DNA of 64,000 nt from Malus domestica (GCF_042453785.1 NC_091668.1:21115001-21179000), one strand, 5' to 3'; positions 23,616 to 35,804 are shown, counted from the first letter of the stretch. Notes: a model not told the origin generated them from the letters alone. A program made the numbers and translations.

Positions 23616-24461
23616 TGGTCCTCTACCACAGTGGTGGAGAGGAGTGTTGCCCTTGCACCACAGTTGTTAGAACCCCCGTCGTCTCCCTAATCTAACATCT
23701 AATATAAAAAATCTATCGTTTGATAAAAAAACAAAGACAAAAAGAAGAAGATGACTTGAACCATATGTGACTTGGTTCATGGGAAGCATCTAATTTTAGT
23801 GTTTCCTCAACATCAATATTTGTCACGTTGTTATTGAATTAGTCAATAATGTCACCCTAACTAACCTATTCTGATCAAAATCATGGAAGGCAACCACTTT
23901 GAGGATAATGTTTTCTTGGGCAGATAATATTTTGAAAAGTAAATGATAAATACGGACTTGAGACTGTTTTTGGAAGGGCTGCTGACTAAAAGTGTTTTTA
24001 ATATGTTTGACAGAAAAGCTTAAAAGTTACGGGTCATAAGATTGGTTCATGAAGCACTTCACTCGGATTTTCAATAAAAGTTACAATGAAGTTCTAATAA
24101 AAGTACTTGTAATAAAAACGCATATGAGCATCCGTGTTTTGTATAGATGCAGTCCCAACTGTGTTGTAACACTATCTAGTAAGTACTTTTGATAGGATTG
24201 TTCTAAAGTTGTACAACTATATTCAATCAAATTTACATGATCTTTTTCTTTTTCCTTTTCACGGGCGTACATGATCGAGCAAATGGACACCAAGTTAGGA
24301 AGATTCAATGTCGAGGGCGACATACATTATTCTGATATATGCTTATTAATGTAAAGCATGTGCTTATATATGCAAAGTGCACCACTTATCAACTCAACTC
24401 AATCTTCGCACGCCATACAGCTCGCCCGTATAGATTCAACGAAGGGAATCTCAGCCTTGTG
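23616..24461. other. 3' flank of the F-box/kelch gene
   Basis: AT-rich DNA that includes the kelch gene 3' UTR. No other gene was recognised. Confidence 0.5.
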
Positions 24462-25895
24462 CTAAAGATCAAGAACTTGACAGCCAACCAATTCACCTGA
24501 ACCAAAATCCCGAGTCCCAATGATCTTCCACACAACTGCGTCTGATTCTGCCGGTGCGTCGGAGTGTTCATCTGAGGAGCTAGCCAGGAGAGGAGCTAAG
24601 GTTGGTGACAAAGAACCCAAATTACCGCACTGGTCAGCACGCAGAACTGCGATTTCATGATTCGCATCTTTTGTAATGACATGAAGTTTTCCATGAAAAC
24701 CAGCAAGTAAATATGGAGAATCTGAACCAGCAAAGTCATGAATAGGGACTTTTCCTATAACAACTTTCCAAGCATCTTCTCCTTGATCGTACACCTTGAT
24801 CTTACCACTATCCAAAGAACTCGAAGGATCAAAAGCATACAATTCACCATCTACCACAACGCTCAACTTTGTACCAGCCTGCCGAGCAGGCCAACCATCT
24901 CCCATGCCAAGAGGCATTTCATCCCAAGAATTTGTTTCGGGATCATAGATTTCTCCCCCGACGTCAACAAAAAAGGGCCATGAATACAGACTCTGGGATA
25001 CACATAGCCTTCCCATGTAGGGAGTCAACCCGGTGGCAATAGGCCTTAGCATGTCAGTCAAAAAGGCAGTGGGTAGCGCTCGAGCCCTTGAGAATGGCAT
25101 GCTTGGTACTTCAGACCATGTACCGGTGGAGGGCTCAAAAACTTCAGCAGACTGAAGAGGGATCAATCCGCCTCGTTCCCGAGTAACCCCTCCAACAACA
25201 TAAAGTTTGTTATTCAGAATACCTGTCTTACAATAGGCTCTACTTGCAGACATGGCTGTCACTTCACTCCATGCATTCTGAATTGGATCAAATCTCCAGA
25301 CGCACCTCACGGTCGTAGCTTTATAAAATCCACCTAGAACATAAAGGCATCCATCAACAGCACCAATGGCACAACCACAAAACGGCATTTGTTCAAATGC
25401 GTTCTTTCTCCCTAACCAGCCTCTAATAGTATGAGCAATTTTGATGCTTGGGCCCACCATATTCCACATCGAAAACCTAGAAGAACTCTTGCTGATTTCT
25501 TCTTCATAAACTACATTGGGCATCTGAGGTAGCCTCTGCCACCTTCTTGACAGGGGATCTAAAGCATGCCAGGAAAGTTTATCCTCTTCAATTTTCGTCA
25601 ACAAGTAGAGCCATTCTTCACTTCTACCAAGTTCTTTTCTCAATTTAAATAGTTCAGAGCTAGTAACAGTTTCCTTCCACTTCCGGGAAACCAGCCTGAC
25701 ATTGAAGTAGCAAATTCTAGGGAGTCTAGCAATAATTTGGATCGATAGCTCATCAGGAAGAGTGGGAATTAGTCTTTGGCTCTCCTCAAAAGTGCATGGT
25801 GACGTTTTTTGCCTCTTGCAGGTGTCATTCTGAGAGATCTCATGGTACTCATTTCTCTCAGACTTGGGACCAGCCAAACTCAAAAGAGCCCCCAT
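24462..25895 (-). CDS. F-box/kelch-repeat protein (At1g22040-like), 477 aa
   Basis: Single coding exon. The ATG at 25895 (MGALLSLAG...) is the first ATG in frame; a splice acceptor TTTGCAG lies just upstream, so the 5' UTR is interrupted by an intron. Residues 42-85 (LIPTLPDELSIQIIARLPR...LVSRKWKE) are an F-box, which binds SKP1 in an SCF ubiquitin ligase. Residues about 160-380 are kelch blades with the GG and W signatures (AVDGCLYVLGG...FDPIQNAWSEV; NNKLYVVGG...EVFEPSTGTWSEV; GEIYDPETNSWDEMP), forming a beta-propeller that would select the substrate. The C-terminal tail (VVWKIIGTRDFGSGELVGCQVLDL) fits the At1g22040 group. The substrate is unknown. Neighbouring genes agree with that assignment. 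Confidence 0.95.
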   Translation of the reverse strand: MGALLSLAGPKSERNEYHEISQNDTCKRQKTSPCTFEESQRLIPTLPDELSIQIIARLPRICYFNVRLVSRKWKETVTSSELFKLRKELGRSEEWLYLLTKIEEDKLSWHALDPLSRRWQRLPQMPNVVYEEEISKSSSRFSMWNMVGPSIKIAHTIRGWLGRKNAFEQMPFCGCAIGAVDGCLYVLGGFYKATTVRCVWRFDPIQNAWSEVTAMSASRAYCKTGILNNKLYVVGGVTRERGGLIPLQSAEVFEPSTGTWSEVPSMPFSRARALPTAFLTDMLRPIATGLTPYMGRLCVSQSLYSWPFFVDVGGEIYDPETNSWDEMPLGMGDGWPARQAGTKLSVVVDGELYAFDPSSSLDSGKIKVYDQGEDAWKVVIGKVPIHDFAGSDSPYLLAGFHGKLHVITKDANHEIAVLRADQCGNLGSLSPTLAPLLASSSDEHSDAPAESDAVVWKIIGTRDFGSGELVGCQVLDL

Positions 25896-25901
25896 CAGAA
25901 A

Positions 25902-26789
25902 CTGCAAAGATCAGTAAATCTCAGTGATCACACGACTCTTTTTAGTCCCACAGTTGGGACCAGCCAAACTCAAAAACAACCACATAGTTGACTTAGCCTC
26001 ATGGAAGCAGAAATTATTCATTCTACTTTCAGTTGATCAATTCCAAAATAAAAGGACACACGCACACCAGAACTGGGATCAGCGAACCTAAAGAAACGAG
26101 GCCAAATTTGACTTTAATCCAAGTTCTGCAAAATTATTCATTCTACATTCAGTTCGAGAATGCAAAAGGCTAAATGAACACGCATAAACAGCTACAACAA
26201 GCTAAATTCACGAGGCCAGTTCCAAAGTTATCAAACCGGATGCGATATGAAACTTGTGCACATTTGGCTCCAAAGTTAACAAAAGGCATCCCACATGCTG
26301 TTGACTGATATGGACTAAATTTCGTGTTGCTTCTCATGGAATAACCCAAAAAAATTAACTCCAAAGATCACTGAAACCCCTCCTCTAAAAATTACCTTCA
26401 CACTCTCCCCACAAACAACCATTTACTTTCATCCCAATATTTACAGCAAACCATCACCAATATTTATAGCAAAATTCAACCTTGACGTATAATTACCAAA
26501 CTACTCAAAAACCCCATGAAAATTTCAGCATAAAAAATTTCACTATTCCAGGAAATGAAAAGGAAATACATATAATCCACTGAAATTCAGCCTATGAAAC
26601 TTCAAACAGCTATAGAAATTATAAACTCCCACAAACAAAATCTTAAAAACAACAATAAAAATTGAATCTTTCCCCTAAAACCACCAAATTGCGGACAAAT
26701 TTTGAACAAGGGTAGGTAAATAGTCGTAAGAATTCACATTGATAAAAAAAAAAAGGAAAAAGAGAAATTCGGTATGCATCAGAATTTAC
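25902..26789 (-). other. 5'-UTR intron of the F-box/kelch gene
   Basis: On the minus strand the donor is CTGGACAG|GTAAAT (exon edge at 26790) and the acceptor is TTTGCAG (exon edge at 25901), six bases before the ATG. The leader exon is about 26790-26900. Confidence 0.75.
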
Positions 26790-26900
26790 CTGTCCAGAGA
26801 AAAATCTGAAGCCTCAGAGGTTTGGTAAGGTGCTCCTTTTTGTTGAAGCTTGATCTGCTGCGTCCTAATAAGGAGAGAGGAGGACAAGACTATTTGGAGT

Positions 26901-28200
26901 TTACTGGGTAACGCCGCGTTGTCCAAGCTGATTTTTCATTCACCATTTTTCTGCTTGATGATATTAGAGAAAGACTATAGTCTGGTACATAAGGTTAGAC
27001 TGTCACTTTCAACAAAAAAAGTAAATAGCATTCATAGCAAGCTTCGTAATATTCCAACCACCAATAATTTAGTCATTTATTCTATGGGACGTATTTGACT
27101 GACTGAATGATGTACAAGATCATATGACACTACTTTTGTTTTCGTGGCAAAGAATGTGAAATTATTTTGAAGCTTTACAACATAACAAAGATGAAATGTC
27201 ATAAATTAATGAGTGCATCCTAGAAGGACGAACCATTGTCCAACACAAACAACTTTAAAGTATTGTTGCATATCTTAAAAGTCTTTGATCCAGATTTCCT
27301 AAAAAAAAAGTCTTTGATCCTTAGCATTTCGTGTGCCAACAAATGCCTTCAGTTTCAGTTCGGTCTTCCATCATGGGATCTGTTAAGGGTAGGGTGTTGT
27401 GATTGCGTATGGATGACAATTCTAACCATTAAACCGGATAATCGTGGATAATCATCCGAATGGATTGAGTTTGGGTATAAAAATTCAAGTATATTTTGGA
27501 TATGAGGAAAAACCGTGATTATTATTCGGTTATGATTTTGGATATGATTATATGCATACCCAATCCATATCCATAACCAAATCCGAACATATTATATATA
27601 TTATTCACCAATCCATTACCTTGAGAATACAAAAATTGTATTGTGTAAGTTGCATTTTGTGGAAAAGTTCAAAAGTTTTAATATGAATCAAAATCTATGA
27701 GAATTCAATGCTACTTATGACAGATATAAAAAATCAAACCAACATTATCAACGTTTATCTTTAATTTTTATGCTTCACAAGATCCATTCATTAAATCATT
27801 TTATACATCGAATATTTAATGACGAAATTAATATTTACTAAATTATCATGCGTTAATTGAATGAATATATTTTTTTTTATTGACGAAAATTGATATAACC
27901 GTTAACCGATGGAGAATCCATTATTCGATGGGTATGGTTATGGATAATACCCGATAGTTAATTTGCAATTATGAATATAATTAGTTTTCGTAGTTATGAG
28001 GATGATTATAACATTTTTGTCCCCAAACCGAACTGTTGCCATCTCTATGGTTGCGTCTAGAGAGGGACAATCAAGTACAAATAAATCAAGTTTTTATTAA
28101 TTTGGTTGTTGAAAAAGTGATTTAATTTGCTTTGTTGAAGAGTGTGAATTAATTTGCCTATTATATAAATACCTAAATTCAATCTTCTCTAATAGCAATT
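26901..28200. other. AT-rich intergenic DNA with a decayed repeat
   Basis: Contains a stretch near 27412-28045 with repeated GGATAATC, CCATATCC and ACCGAT words. Loosely inverted ends (GATGACAATTCTAACC... against, reversed, GATGGCAACAGTTCGG) suggest an old non-autonomous transposon. No target duplication was found and no gene is visible. Confidence 0.35.
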
Positions 28201-28204
28201 AAGT

Positions 28205-28272
28205 GAAATGCTAATGAGACTCTCTTAAAACTAGATAGACTCTCACTTTTGGGAGAGTCTAACTAGCATTTC
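28205..28272. repeat. Short 68-bp inverted-repeat element
   Basis: Starts GAAATGCTAATGAGACTCTC and ends GAGAGTCTAACTAGCATTTC, which pair to form a hairpin. AGACTCTC also repeats inside. It resembles a very short MITE; no clear target duplication. Confidence 0.6.
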
Positions 28273-28689
28273 TCTAGCAATCAAAGATGTTGTGAAGAAA
28301 TGTTCATTGAATCAATACCTCCTTAGTCATTTTTTGGAATTGACTCACGTGGGTTAGCGTCAAAATTTGGCTGCTGCGTGATATTCGCTATTGGATTGAT
28401 GAGATCGGACGCGTGCCTGTTTGAAGTTTTTGTAGTTTACATTATAATGTATTTAGTTTTGGAGACCGTCCTCTTTCGAGGAAATTGATCAAGCCTTTAA
28501 TTTTGGATCTACGATCCTCCTCAATCATTTGTACCTAAATTACTTGTCTTTTCTCGTTACTTAATAGGTGAGAGGTTTTATGTTTGATTTTTACCAAAAA
28601 TAAATTTAAACCACATTATTGTTAACTCATTGTGAGGCTTAGGCAACTACTTTCCGTGTAGACAATATCATTTGTTTAATTTTTCTTTT

Positions 28690-29091
28690 TGAAACAAGTA
28701 CGATATTCATTAAAACAAATCAGAATTCGTACAAGCTGAGAATAGTGTGCTAATTGGGTCTCGATAAAAACCTTGTCCGGACTTTCAATCCGGTCTAAGG
28801 AAAAGAGTGTCCTGCACAATGAAAAAACTATCATCAAATGAACAATAGAAAACAAGATTACATTCCTTCCTCAAATAACAGATCTTGAATCAAATCCGGA
28901 GGCACCTCAAACCACAACACCTCCTGAAGATAATTGAGCCCCATCCAAGCAAGACGATGCGCAACTGAGTTGGCTTCCCTCTGAACATGTCCACACTCCA
29001 CAAAAGGCAGATCCATAAGAAGACTTCTCAAATCGTTAATAACAGGCCCCCACACGGACACATCCTCTTCTCGCCCTGCCTTAGCAGCCAA
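28690..29091 (-). pseudogene. LINE-type RNase H fragment (3' end)
   Basis: The minus frame at 28858-29091 reads ...VWGPVINDLRSLLMDLPFVECGHVQREANSVAHRLAWMGLNY..., the C-terminal half of the plant RNase H-like domain (RVT_3) common in LINE-derived and domesticated sequences. The stretch 28690-28857 looks like its 3' untranslated tail. The upstream catalytic part is missing. Confidence 0.7.
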
Positions 29092-29224
29092 CGCTACAGT
29101 TGGCAGTACCAGTTGACATGGTGTTCAGAGCTGAGGCATGCTTCTGCTTGAAGAAATACACAAGTCTGCATAGAACGAAGCAGCAAATTAAAGCAGCCCC
29201 GGGAAAGCAGAAATGGCATAAACC

Positions 29225-29740
29225 AGATATGGTGAGAGTAAAGTGCAATTTTGACGGTGCTTGGGAGGCTTTGGAGTGGTTGTGAGGGAAGAGAAGGGTG
29301 AGTTTCTTGAGGCTGTTGCTGGACGTCGAGGGTGGGGGTTCCCTTCTCCTTTGCATGCTGAAGCGGTGGCAGCAATAAGGGCTGTGCTTCTGCTGCAGGA
29401 ATTGCATGTTTGTGCTACAATGTTAGAGGGGGACTCACTGCTTATCCTTGCTGCTCTACAACAATGGGAATAAGATTATTCCAGTGTGGGATCCATTGTT
29501 AATGATGTTCGGTATTTTATAAAATTGATTCCACAATCCAGGTTGGATCATGTTCGTCGGGAAGCTAATGTTGTCCCTCATAGGCTAGCCTGGTTTGGTG
29601 TTGGATGTGATCAGGATGCCACTTGGTTCGATGAACTCTTCCCCTTCGACAGCATTGAAATCCCCCACAAAATTTTATCAAAGGCCCGTCTGACGCACTC
29701 TATCTTCTCTCGTGTACCGAATTGTTCAATCTATAAATGA
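29225..29740 (+). pseudogene. Second LINE-type RNase H fragment, opposite strand
   Basis: Pieces in two frames read VRVKCNFDGAWE, then GGFGVVVREEKGEFLEAV...PLHAEAVAAIRAVLLLQEL..., a stop at 29471, then VGSIVNDVRYFIKLIPQSRLDHVRREANVVPHRLAWFGVG. It shows N-terminal Asp (NFDGA) and later ReAN-HrLAw motifs of the same family as 28858-29091. A frameshift near 29265 and the stop break it. Confidence 0.75.
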
Positions 29741-30526
29741 ATATCGTCCTCATTCTTAAAAAATAAAAATAAAAATCTAACAATACAGGTAAAGGATACA
29801 TTTTTAGCATCTAATCATATATCGAAGATCCTAAACATTAGGGACATAGAAGAGATATCCATCACACAAGAATTAATGAACGTGGTTCGGGGTAAAATCT
29901 CTTCAATGTAACAAAAATCATGGCAAAAGTAGCATGTGCGATGGTCAACTCAACAGTTGTTTTTTTTTCATTTGGCTTTTCGACACTCCCGTTGATGAAC
30001 CCCAATTTATTCTTGGCGCTCAGTGGGATGGTCATAGAACGGCACCCTTTGCCCTAGTTGTTTGGCCGAAACAAGCATCAACCAAGGTAATCTGAACGAT
30101 GGATGCAAAATGGGCTAGAGAAATCAGTTCCCTACTTGCATTTTTCAACTCTGCTGTGAGACATCTTCACTGCTGTTCTAAGGCATCTTCATTATTGATT
30201 TGATGCATCTTACCGATGATTTGGTTAATATAAAACATCTTAATTGGTTCCATTAAGTTGTCAAGTTATAACACAAGGATACTGAAGAATAAATATCGAA
30301 TATGCATAGTAAATAAGTGTTGCAGACTAATTTGCATAACTAATACGTAATCTTAGTTCTAACACACCATCATCATACAAGTTATATAGTACACAGGCCA
30401 ATGATGAGGTCGTCGGACAAGTTATATAGTACAGTTGTGATATTGAGAGTCAGCTGTACTCACTACTACACACTTACTCGTATTCACTTACGTTGTCATA
30501 TATATTGTGGAATTGGAGCCAACCAT
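29741..30526. other. Intergenic DNA
   Basis: No gene or bounded repeat recognised. Short A-rich tracts follow the LINE fragment. Confidence 0.4.
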
Positions 30527-30684
30527 TTGGCATCCCCAATAAATTAACGACAACAACAAATTCATATGAATATGAATATCGTCCTGCTCCTAAATTGGAC
30601 CACTGTTGGCATCCCCAATAAATTAACGACAACAACAAATTCATATGAATATGAATATCGTCCTCCTCCTAAATTGGACCACTT
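30527..30684. repeat. Two-copy 79-bp tandem duplication
   Basis: Units 30527-30605 and 30606-30684 (TTGGCATCCCCAATAAATTA... to AAATTGGACCACT) are nearly identical, with one clear difference (CTGCTCC against CTCCTCC). The duplication ends about 30 bp before the copia insertion at 30716. Confidence 0.95.
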
Positions 30685-30715
30685 ACCTCATCGCCCGTAC
30701 ATCATGTATATGTAT

Positions 30716-31073
30716 TATTGGAAGTGATGTACTGGACATTGGAAGTGATGTAGACGTGAGTTGCAGCTGTCATTTTTGGACATTGGAAGTGACGTAGATG
30801 TGATGTATTGCTTCTTCAACACACAATCACATGTGTGAGTTGCAGCTATCACTTTTCCTTTGTCCCTTAATTTGCTCCTTAATTCATGGTCTTGTGTTTC
30901 ATTGAAACTTGTAAGTAGGGTTAGCTAGATTATTTTTTGGTTCTTTATATGGTCTAATATCAAGCTTTGTCTATAGGCCTTTAAGCCACTCTCAAGCTCT
31001 ATATAAGAGCTTCTCCCTTGTACTTGTTTTCTCATGATGAATTATACAAATAGTTGAAACTAAAAGTTCAATA
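30716..31073 (+). repeat. 5' LTR of the decayed copia element
   Basis: 358 bp. Holds TATATAAG (31000-31007), a likely TATA box, and three copies of a GACATTGGAAGTGA-type word at its left end. Confidence 0.95.
31000..31007 (+). promoter_or_regulatory. TATA box in copia 5' LTR
   Basis: TATATAAG, 66 bp before the end of the LTR. Confidence 0.6.
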
Positions 31074-31085
31074 TGGTATCAGAGC
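31074..31085 (+). other. Primer-binding site, initiator Met tRNA type
   Basis: TGGTATCAGAGC is the standard plant copia primer site, complementary to the 3' end of initiator methionine tRNA. Confidence 0.9.
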
Positions 31086-31159
31086 ATGAACCATAGGGTC
31101 CTGTCTTTGTTGTTTTTTTTTCTTTAGTTCATTTTTCCTTCTGTTCATCATTTGTTAAG

Positions 31160-34100
31160 ATGGCATAAGACAATCCATTCGGTTATGAGAATACAAGTTC
31201 CTCAACCTCAACACCAACCAACATGATACACGGTGAGATCAATCCAAACCAACGACTGTGCTCAGTATTGTTGAATGAGTTCAATTATTTGCCTTGGTCA
31301 CGAGTCGTCTCTTTTGCCCTAGGAGGAAGATCGAAGCTAGGGTACGTAAATGGAACCATCAAGCCTCCATAATCCACCTCACTCTCTTTTGATGCATGGC
31401 ACTCAAATGATCAGCTCGTAATGTCTTGGATTCTCAACTCGATGGAGCCCAAGTTGTCAGAGCTCTTCAGCTATTCAGGATCTTCACACCTACTATGGGA
31501 ATCTGTTAAGGAAATGTATGGCAGCCAAAACAATGTTGCCCGTGTATTTGAACTGAAGAAGAGTCTTGCTAGCCTAAAGCAAGATGACCAATCCTTCGTT
31601 CAGCACCTTGGAAGCTTGAAATCTATGTGGAATGAGCTTGATTTATACCGTCCACACACAACCGAATCCGTTGTGCTCTTGAAGAGGGCTAATGAAGATA
31701 AAGCGTTTCAACTGTTAGCAAGCTTGGGAGATGAGTATGAAGATCTTCGTAGTCATTTGCTAATGACCCCAGAATTACCATCATTCATCAGTGTGTGTCA
31801 TGTAGTTCAAAGGGAAGAAACTCGAAGAAAGGTAATGCATATTGAGCCCAAGTTTAGCTCTGAGGCTAGGGTTTTCACTAGCAACCACAAAATTTTTGGT
31901 GAAAGAGTTTTAATGGGAAGAAGGCTGACTGGAAGTGCACATATTGCAACATTAAGGGGCACCTACGGGAAAAATGTTGGATCTTACATCCTGAGTTAAA
32001 ACCTAAGTTTGACAAGGAAGGAAAAATGATCAAAGATGGGAAAGGGTTTGCTCCAAAAGCCCTTCGTGCAACTAGTTGTTCAGCTGATGAGATGGCAAAC
32101 TTCACTTCAAATCCGATTTCCTTGATTAATGAATTTGTTGCCATTCTCCAAAGAAAGAACAGGACCACTGAGAATGAAAAGATGATCACTGAAAACTCCA
32201 CTGCCATGCTTGGAAAATTCATTGGCTTCTTGGCAGGTTCAGATACCACAACGCACGATAATATCCCAGGTATTGTCAGTGCACTCTCCACTGCTTTCAA
32301 TGCACATCTCACACATGATTTTTGGATTATAGACTCAGGTGCCACTGATCATATAACTAATAAAACATCTTGTCTACATGAGTTTCAAAAATTAACTGAT
32401 CCTACTCATGTATCTGTAGCAAATGGTAAAGGGGAACCTGTTCTAGGAAAAGGAAAAATTAGGTTGATAAGTAATGATGTAGAGTCCACTGCACTTTACG
32501 TACCTTCATTTCCATTCCAGCTTTTATCCATAGGAAAAATCACGCACACTTTGGATTGTCTTGCCATATTTTCTCCTCATAACGTTGTGTTTTAGGATCG
32601 AGTCATTCAGAAGAAGATTGGTGAAGGGTTCTTCTTAAATGGTCTATACTACCTCTCAAAGAAGTTCAATCTTGTTAAGGATCCCATTGCCAACCTAAGT
32701 CATGCATAGGAGTACCAACTTTGGCACCAACGTCTCGCTCATCCCTCAGAACCAGTGATGTCTAAGTTATTTCCAAATTTTTGTAAAAGTACACATGAGT
32801 GCGAGACCTGTCAAATGTCAAAATCCACTAGGCTGCCTTTTGTATCCTCTCAGTCTAGAACCAGTAAGCTTTTTGAAGTTGTCCACTCAGATATTTGGGG
32901 AACTTCTTGTGTTGAGTCATTTGATGGATACAAGTATTATGTCACTTTTATTGATGATTATTCTAGGGTTATTTGGGTGTATCTTTTAAAGTTTAAAGGT
33001 GATTTTTTTGAAGCTTTCAAAGAATTTCACAAACTAATAACCAATCAATTCGCCTCTAAATTATATACCTTAAGGTCAGATAATGGCACCGAGTATACAT
33101 CCAATAACATGTCCAATTACTTGAGCAATCATGGCATCGTACATCAAACTAGTTGTGTTGGTACACCACAACAAAACGGTGTAGCTGAGCGAAAGAATAG
33201 GGATTTGTTGGAGAAAACAAGGTCCCTTATGTTTCAGATGCAAGTTCCCAAGAGATTCTAGTCCCAAACACTTCTCACTACAACCTACATCATTAACAGA
33301 CTTTCAACTCGTGTGTTGAATGCTAAGTCACCTTTTGAAGTCATGAAAGGAAGAATCGTCGATTTGACTCATCTCAGGATCTTTGGATGTACTTGTTATG
33401 TCCACATCCAAGCTACTCATCGTGATAAACTAGAACCTAGAGCTGTGAAATGTGCATTTATGGGGTACTCTAGTTCTCAAAAGGGATACAAATGTTATAA
33501 CTCACACACTGGGAATCTTGTTGTCTCTAAGGATATTCGATTTGATGAACTCACTCCTTTCTTTCACAAGGATTCTGAGAATAATCCTCAGGGGGAGAGT
33601 CTAATGGACACCTTTCCACTGCCTACTCCTGGAGAAATTCATGCAAACCCCCCAAACCCTATCATTAATTCCAACATTGATGAGGTGGTCCAGCACCACA
33701 ACCACAACCACAACCACAACCACAAGCTGCAACTCCACAATCAGTAGTAGCACCAAGAAGGAACCCTGCTCAAGATCGACATCCCCCGTTAAGGTTACAA
33801 GAGTACGTTATGTACTCTACAAGGTACCCTATCTCTGAAGCTATTACTTACCAAAAATTGTCGGCCTCCCATGCATTATTTCTCAACCAATTGTCAAACA
33901 ATCTTGAGCCAAGAAGCTTTCAAGAAGCCGTATGTACGCCTGTGTGGCAAAAAGGCATGCATGAAGAGCTCAAAGCATTGGATGAAACTGAAACTTGGAG
34001 TGTGGTTGATCTTCCTAAAGGCAAGAAGGCTGTAGGGAGTAGATGGATATACAAGACAAAATTCAATTCCAATGGTACCATTGAGAGACACAAGACTCGA

Positions 34101-35438
34101 TTGGTAGCCCGTGGTTTCACACAAACCTACGGTATTTGATTACAAGGAAACTTTTGCCCCAGTTGCCAAAATGAACATGGTGAGGGTATTGCTATCAATG
34201 GTAGTTAATCACGAGTGGTCCTTGTTTCAAATGGATGTAAAAAATGCTTTCCTCCATGGTGATCTTGAAGAAGAGGTGTACATGAAGCTACTTCCTGGAC
34301 ACCCACGAGAAGGTGAACCTAACAAATTTTGCAAGCTCCATAAGGATATATATGGACTCAAACAATCCCCTCGAGCTTGGTATTCCAAACTGAGCTCAGT
34401 TCTTGAAGTTGCAGGGTTCAAAAGAAGTCATGCTGACTTCTCCTTATTTATTTGCAGTGGTGTCCTAGGCTTGCTATGCTTATATATGTGGATGATCTTA
34501 TAATTACGGGGGACAATGTGAATGAAATCAATGCTCTTAAGTGCTCCCTACATCAACAATTTGCCATTAAAGACTTGGGAGTCTTGAAATACTTTCTTAG
34601 CATTGAGATGGCCACTTCTTCCAAGGGGTTATTCTTAAATCAAAGAAAGTATGTAGTTGATCTTCTTGATGAAGCACACATGCTTGAGTGTAAACCTGCT
34701 CGCACTCCTCTTGTTAGCAAACTTCAGTTGGATGCCAAAGGTGAGCCTCTCTCCAATCCTGGTGTTTATCAACGCATGGTTGGAAAACTTATTTACCTCA
34801 CGATTACTCGACCTGACATTGCTTATTCAGTGAGCCTTGTCAGCCAGTTTATGCATTATCCTACATCGGTTCATTGGGAGATTGTCAAGATAATACTTAG
34901 ATATCTCAAAGGTTCAGTCGGTAGAGGCATACTCATGAAGAAAAATGGGTCTAATCACATCATGGCTTACACTGATGTTGATTGGGCTGGTAATACCCTT
35001 GATCGAAAGTCCACCACAGGTTTTTGTACTTTTGTTGGAGGTAATTTGGTCACTTAGAAGAGTAAGAAACAAACCGTGGTTGCAAGATCCAGTGCTGAAG
35101 CTGAATATAGGGCCATGGCAGCAGCAGCTTGTGAACTCATATGGTTAAAGAGTCTTCTATTTGATCTTGGCTTCACCAGCAAGGAACCAATGTCGTTGCT
35201 TTGTGACAACTAGGCCGCAATGCATATTGCTTCTAATTCGGTATTTCATGAAAGGACGAAGCACATTGAAGTTGATTGTGATCACATTCGTACACAAGTT
35301 CAATCCAATGTCATCAACATTGTGTAGACTAGAAGCCATGATTAACTTGCTGATCTCTTCACGAAATCTCTAGACTCTACACAATTTCAACAGTTGTTGT
35401 GCAAGCTTGGATCAATTAACCCTCTTGATCCAGCTTGA
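31160..35438 (+). pseudogene. Broken copia gag-pol polyprotein
   Basis: Readable parts in order: gag (31190-31370 with a TAA, then MSWILNSMEPKLSELFSYSGSSHLLWESVKEMYGS... from 31421), protease DFWIIDSGATDHIT (about 32320), integrase zinc finger LWHQRLAHPSEP...CETCQMSKS, integrase core VHSDIWGTS...LRSDNGTEYTS...TPQQNGVAERKNR, RT SRWIYKTKFNSNGTIERHKTRLVARGF / FAPVAKMN...DVKNAFLHGDLEEEVYMK / IYVDDLIITGDN, and RNase H TDVDWAGN...SSAEAEYRAMA ending ADLFTKSLD. Stops or frame changes occur near 31370, 31997, 32593, 32708, 33259, 33746, 34137, 34460-34500, 35056, 35211 and 35324. It cannot be functional. Confidence 0.95.
33695..33725 (+). repeat. CAACCA hexamer microsatellite in the pol linker
   Basis: About five tandem CACAAC/CAACCA units encoding a His-Asn run between integrase and RT of the decayed copia element. 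Confidence 0.85.
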
Positions 35439-35445
35439 GGGGGAG

Positions 35446-35804
35446 TATTGGAAGTGATGTACTGGACATTGGAAGTGATGTAGACGTGAGTTACAACTGT
35501 CACTTTTGGACATTGGAAGTGATGTTGACGTGATGTATTGCTTCTTCAACACACAATTACATGTGTGAGTTGCAGCTGTCACTTTTCCTTTGTCCCTTAA
35601 TTTGCTCCTTAATTCATGGTCTTGTGTTTCATTGAAACTTGTAAGTAGGGTTAGCTGGATTATTTTTTGGTTCTTTATATGGCCTAATATCAAGCTTTGT
35701 CTATAGGCCTTTAAGCCACTTTCAAGCTCTATATAAAAGCTTCTCCCTTGTACTTGTTTTCTCATGAAGAATTATACAAATAGTTGAAACTAAAAAGTTC
35801 AATA
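35446..35804 (+). repeat. 3' LTR of the decayed copia element
   Basis: 359 bp, TATTGG...CAATA, about 4% different from the 5' LTR and with one extra A near its end. Confidence 0.95.

Larger units (their letters stand above)
30716..35804 (+). mobile_element. Decayed Ty1/copia retrotransposon with TATTG...CAATA LTRs
   Basis: LTRs 30716-31073 (358 bp) and 35446-35804 (359 bp) start TATTGG and end CAATA, a 5-bp inverted terminal repeat. An exact 5-bp target duplication TGTAT lies at 30711-30715 and 35805-35809. The primer site TGGTATCAGAGC (initiator Met tRNA) follows the 5' LTR at once (31074-31085), and the purine tract GAGGGGGAG precedes the 3' LTR. LTRs differ at about 13-14 sites (roughly 4%), so it is older than the 16.6-kb element. 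The gag-pol frame is broken by several stops and shifts. Confidence 0.97.

Noticed and set aside
33076-33267. Small minus-strand ORFs in the 31-35 kb copia region
   Set aside because: They are shadows of the plus-strand gag-pol remnant.
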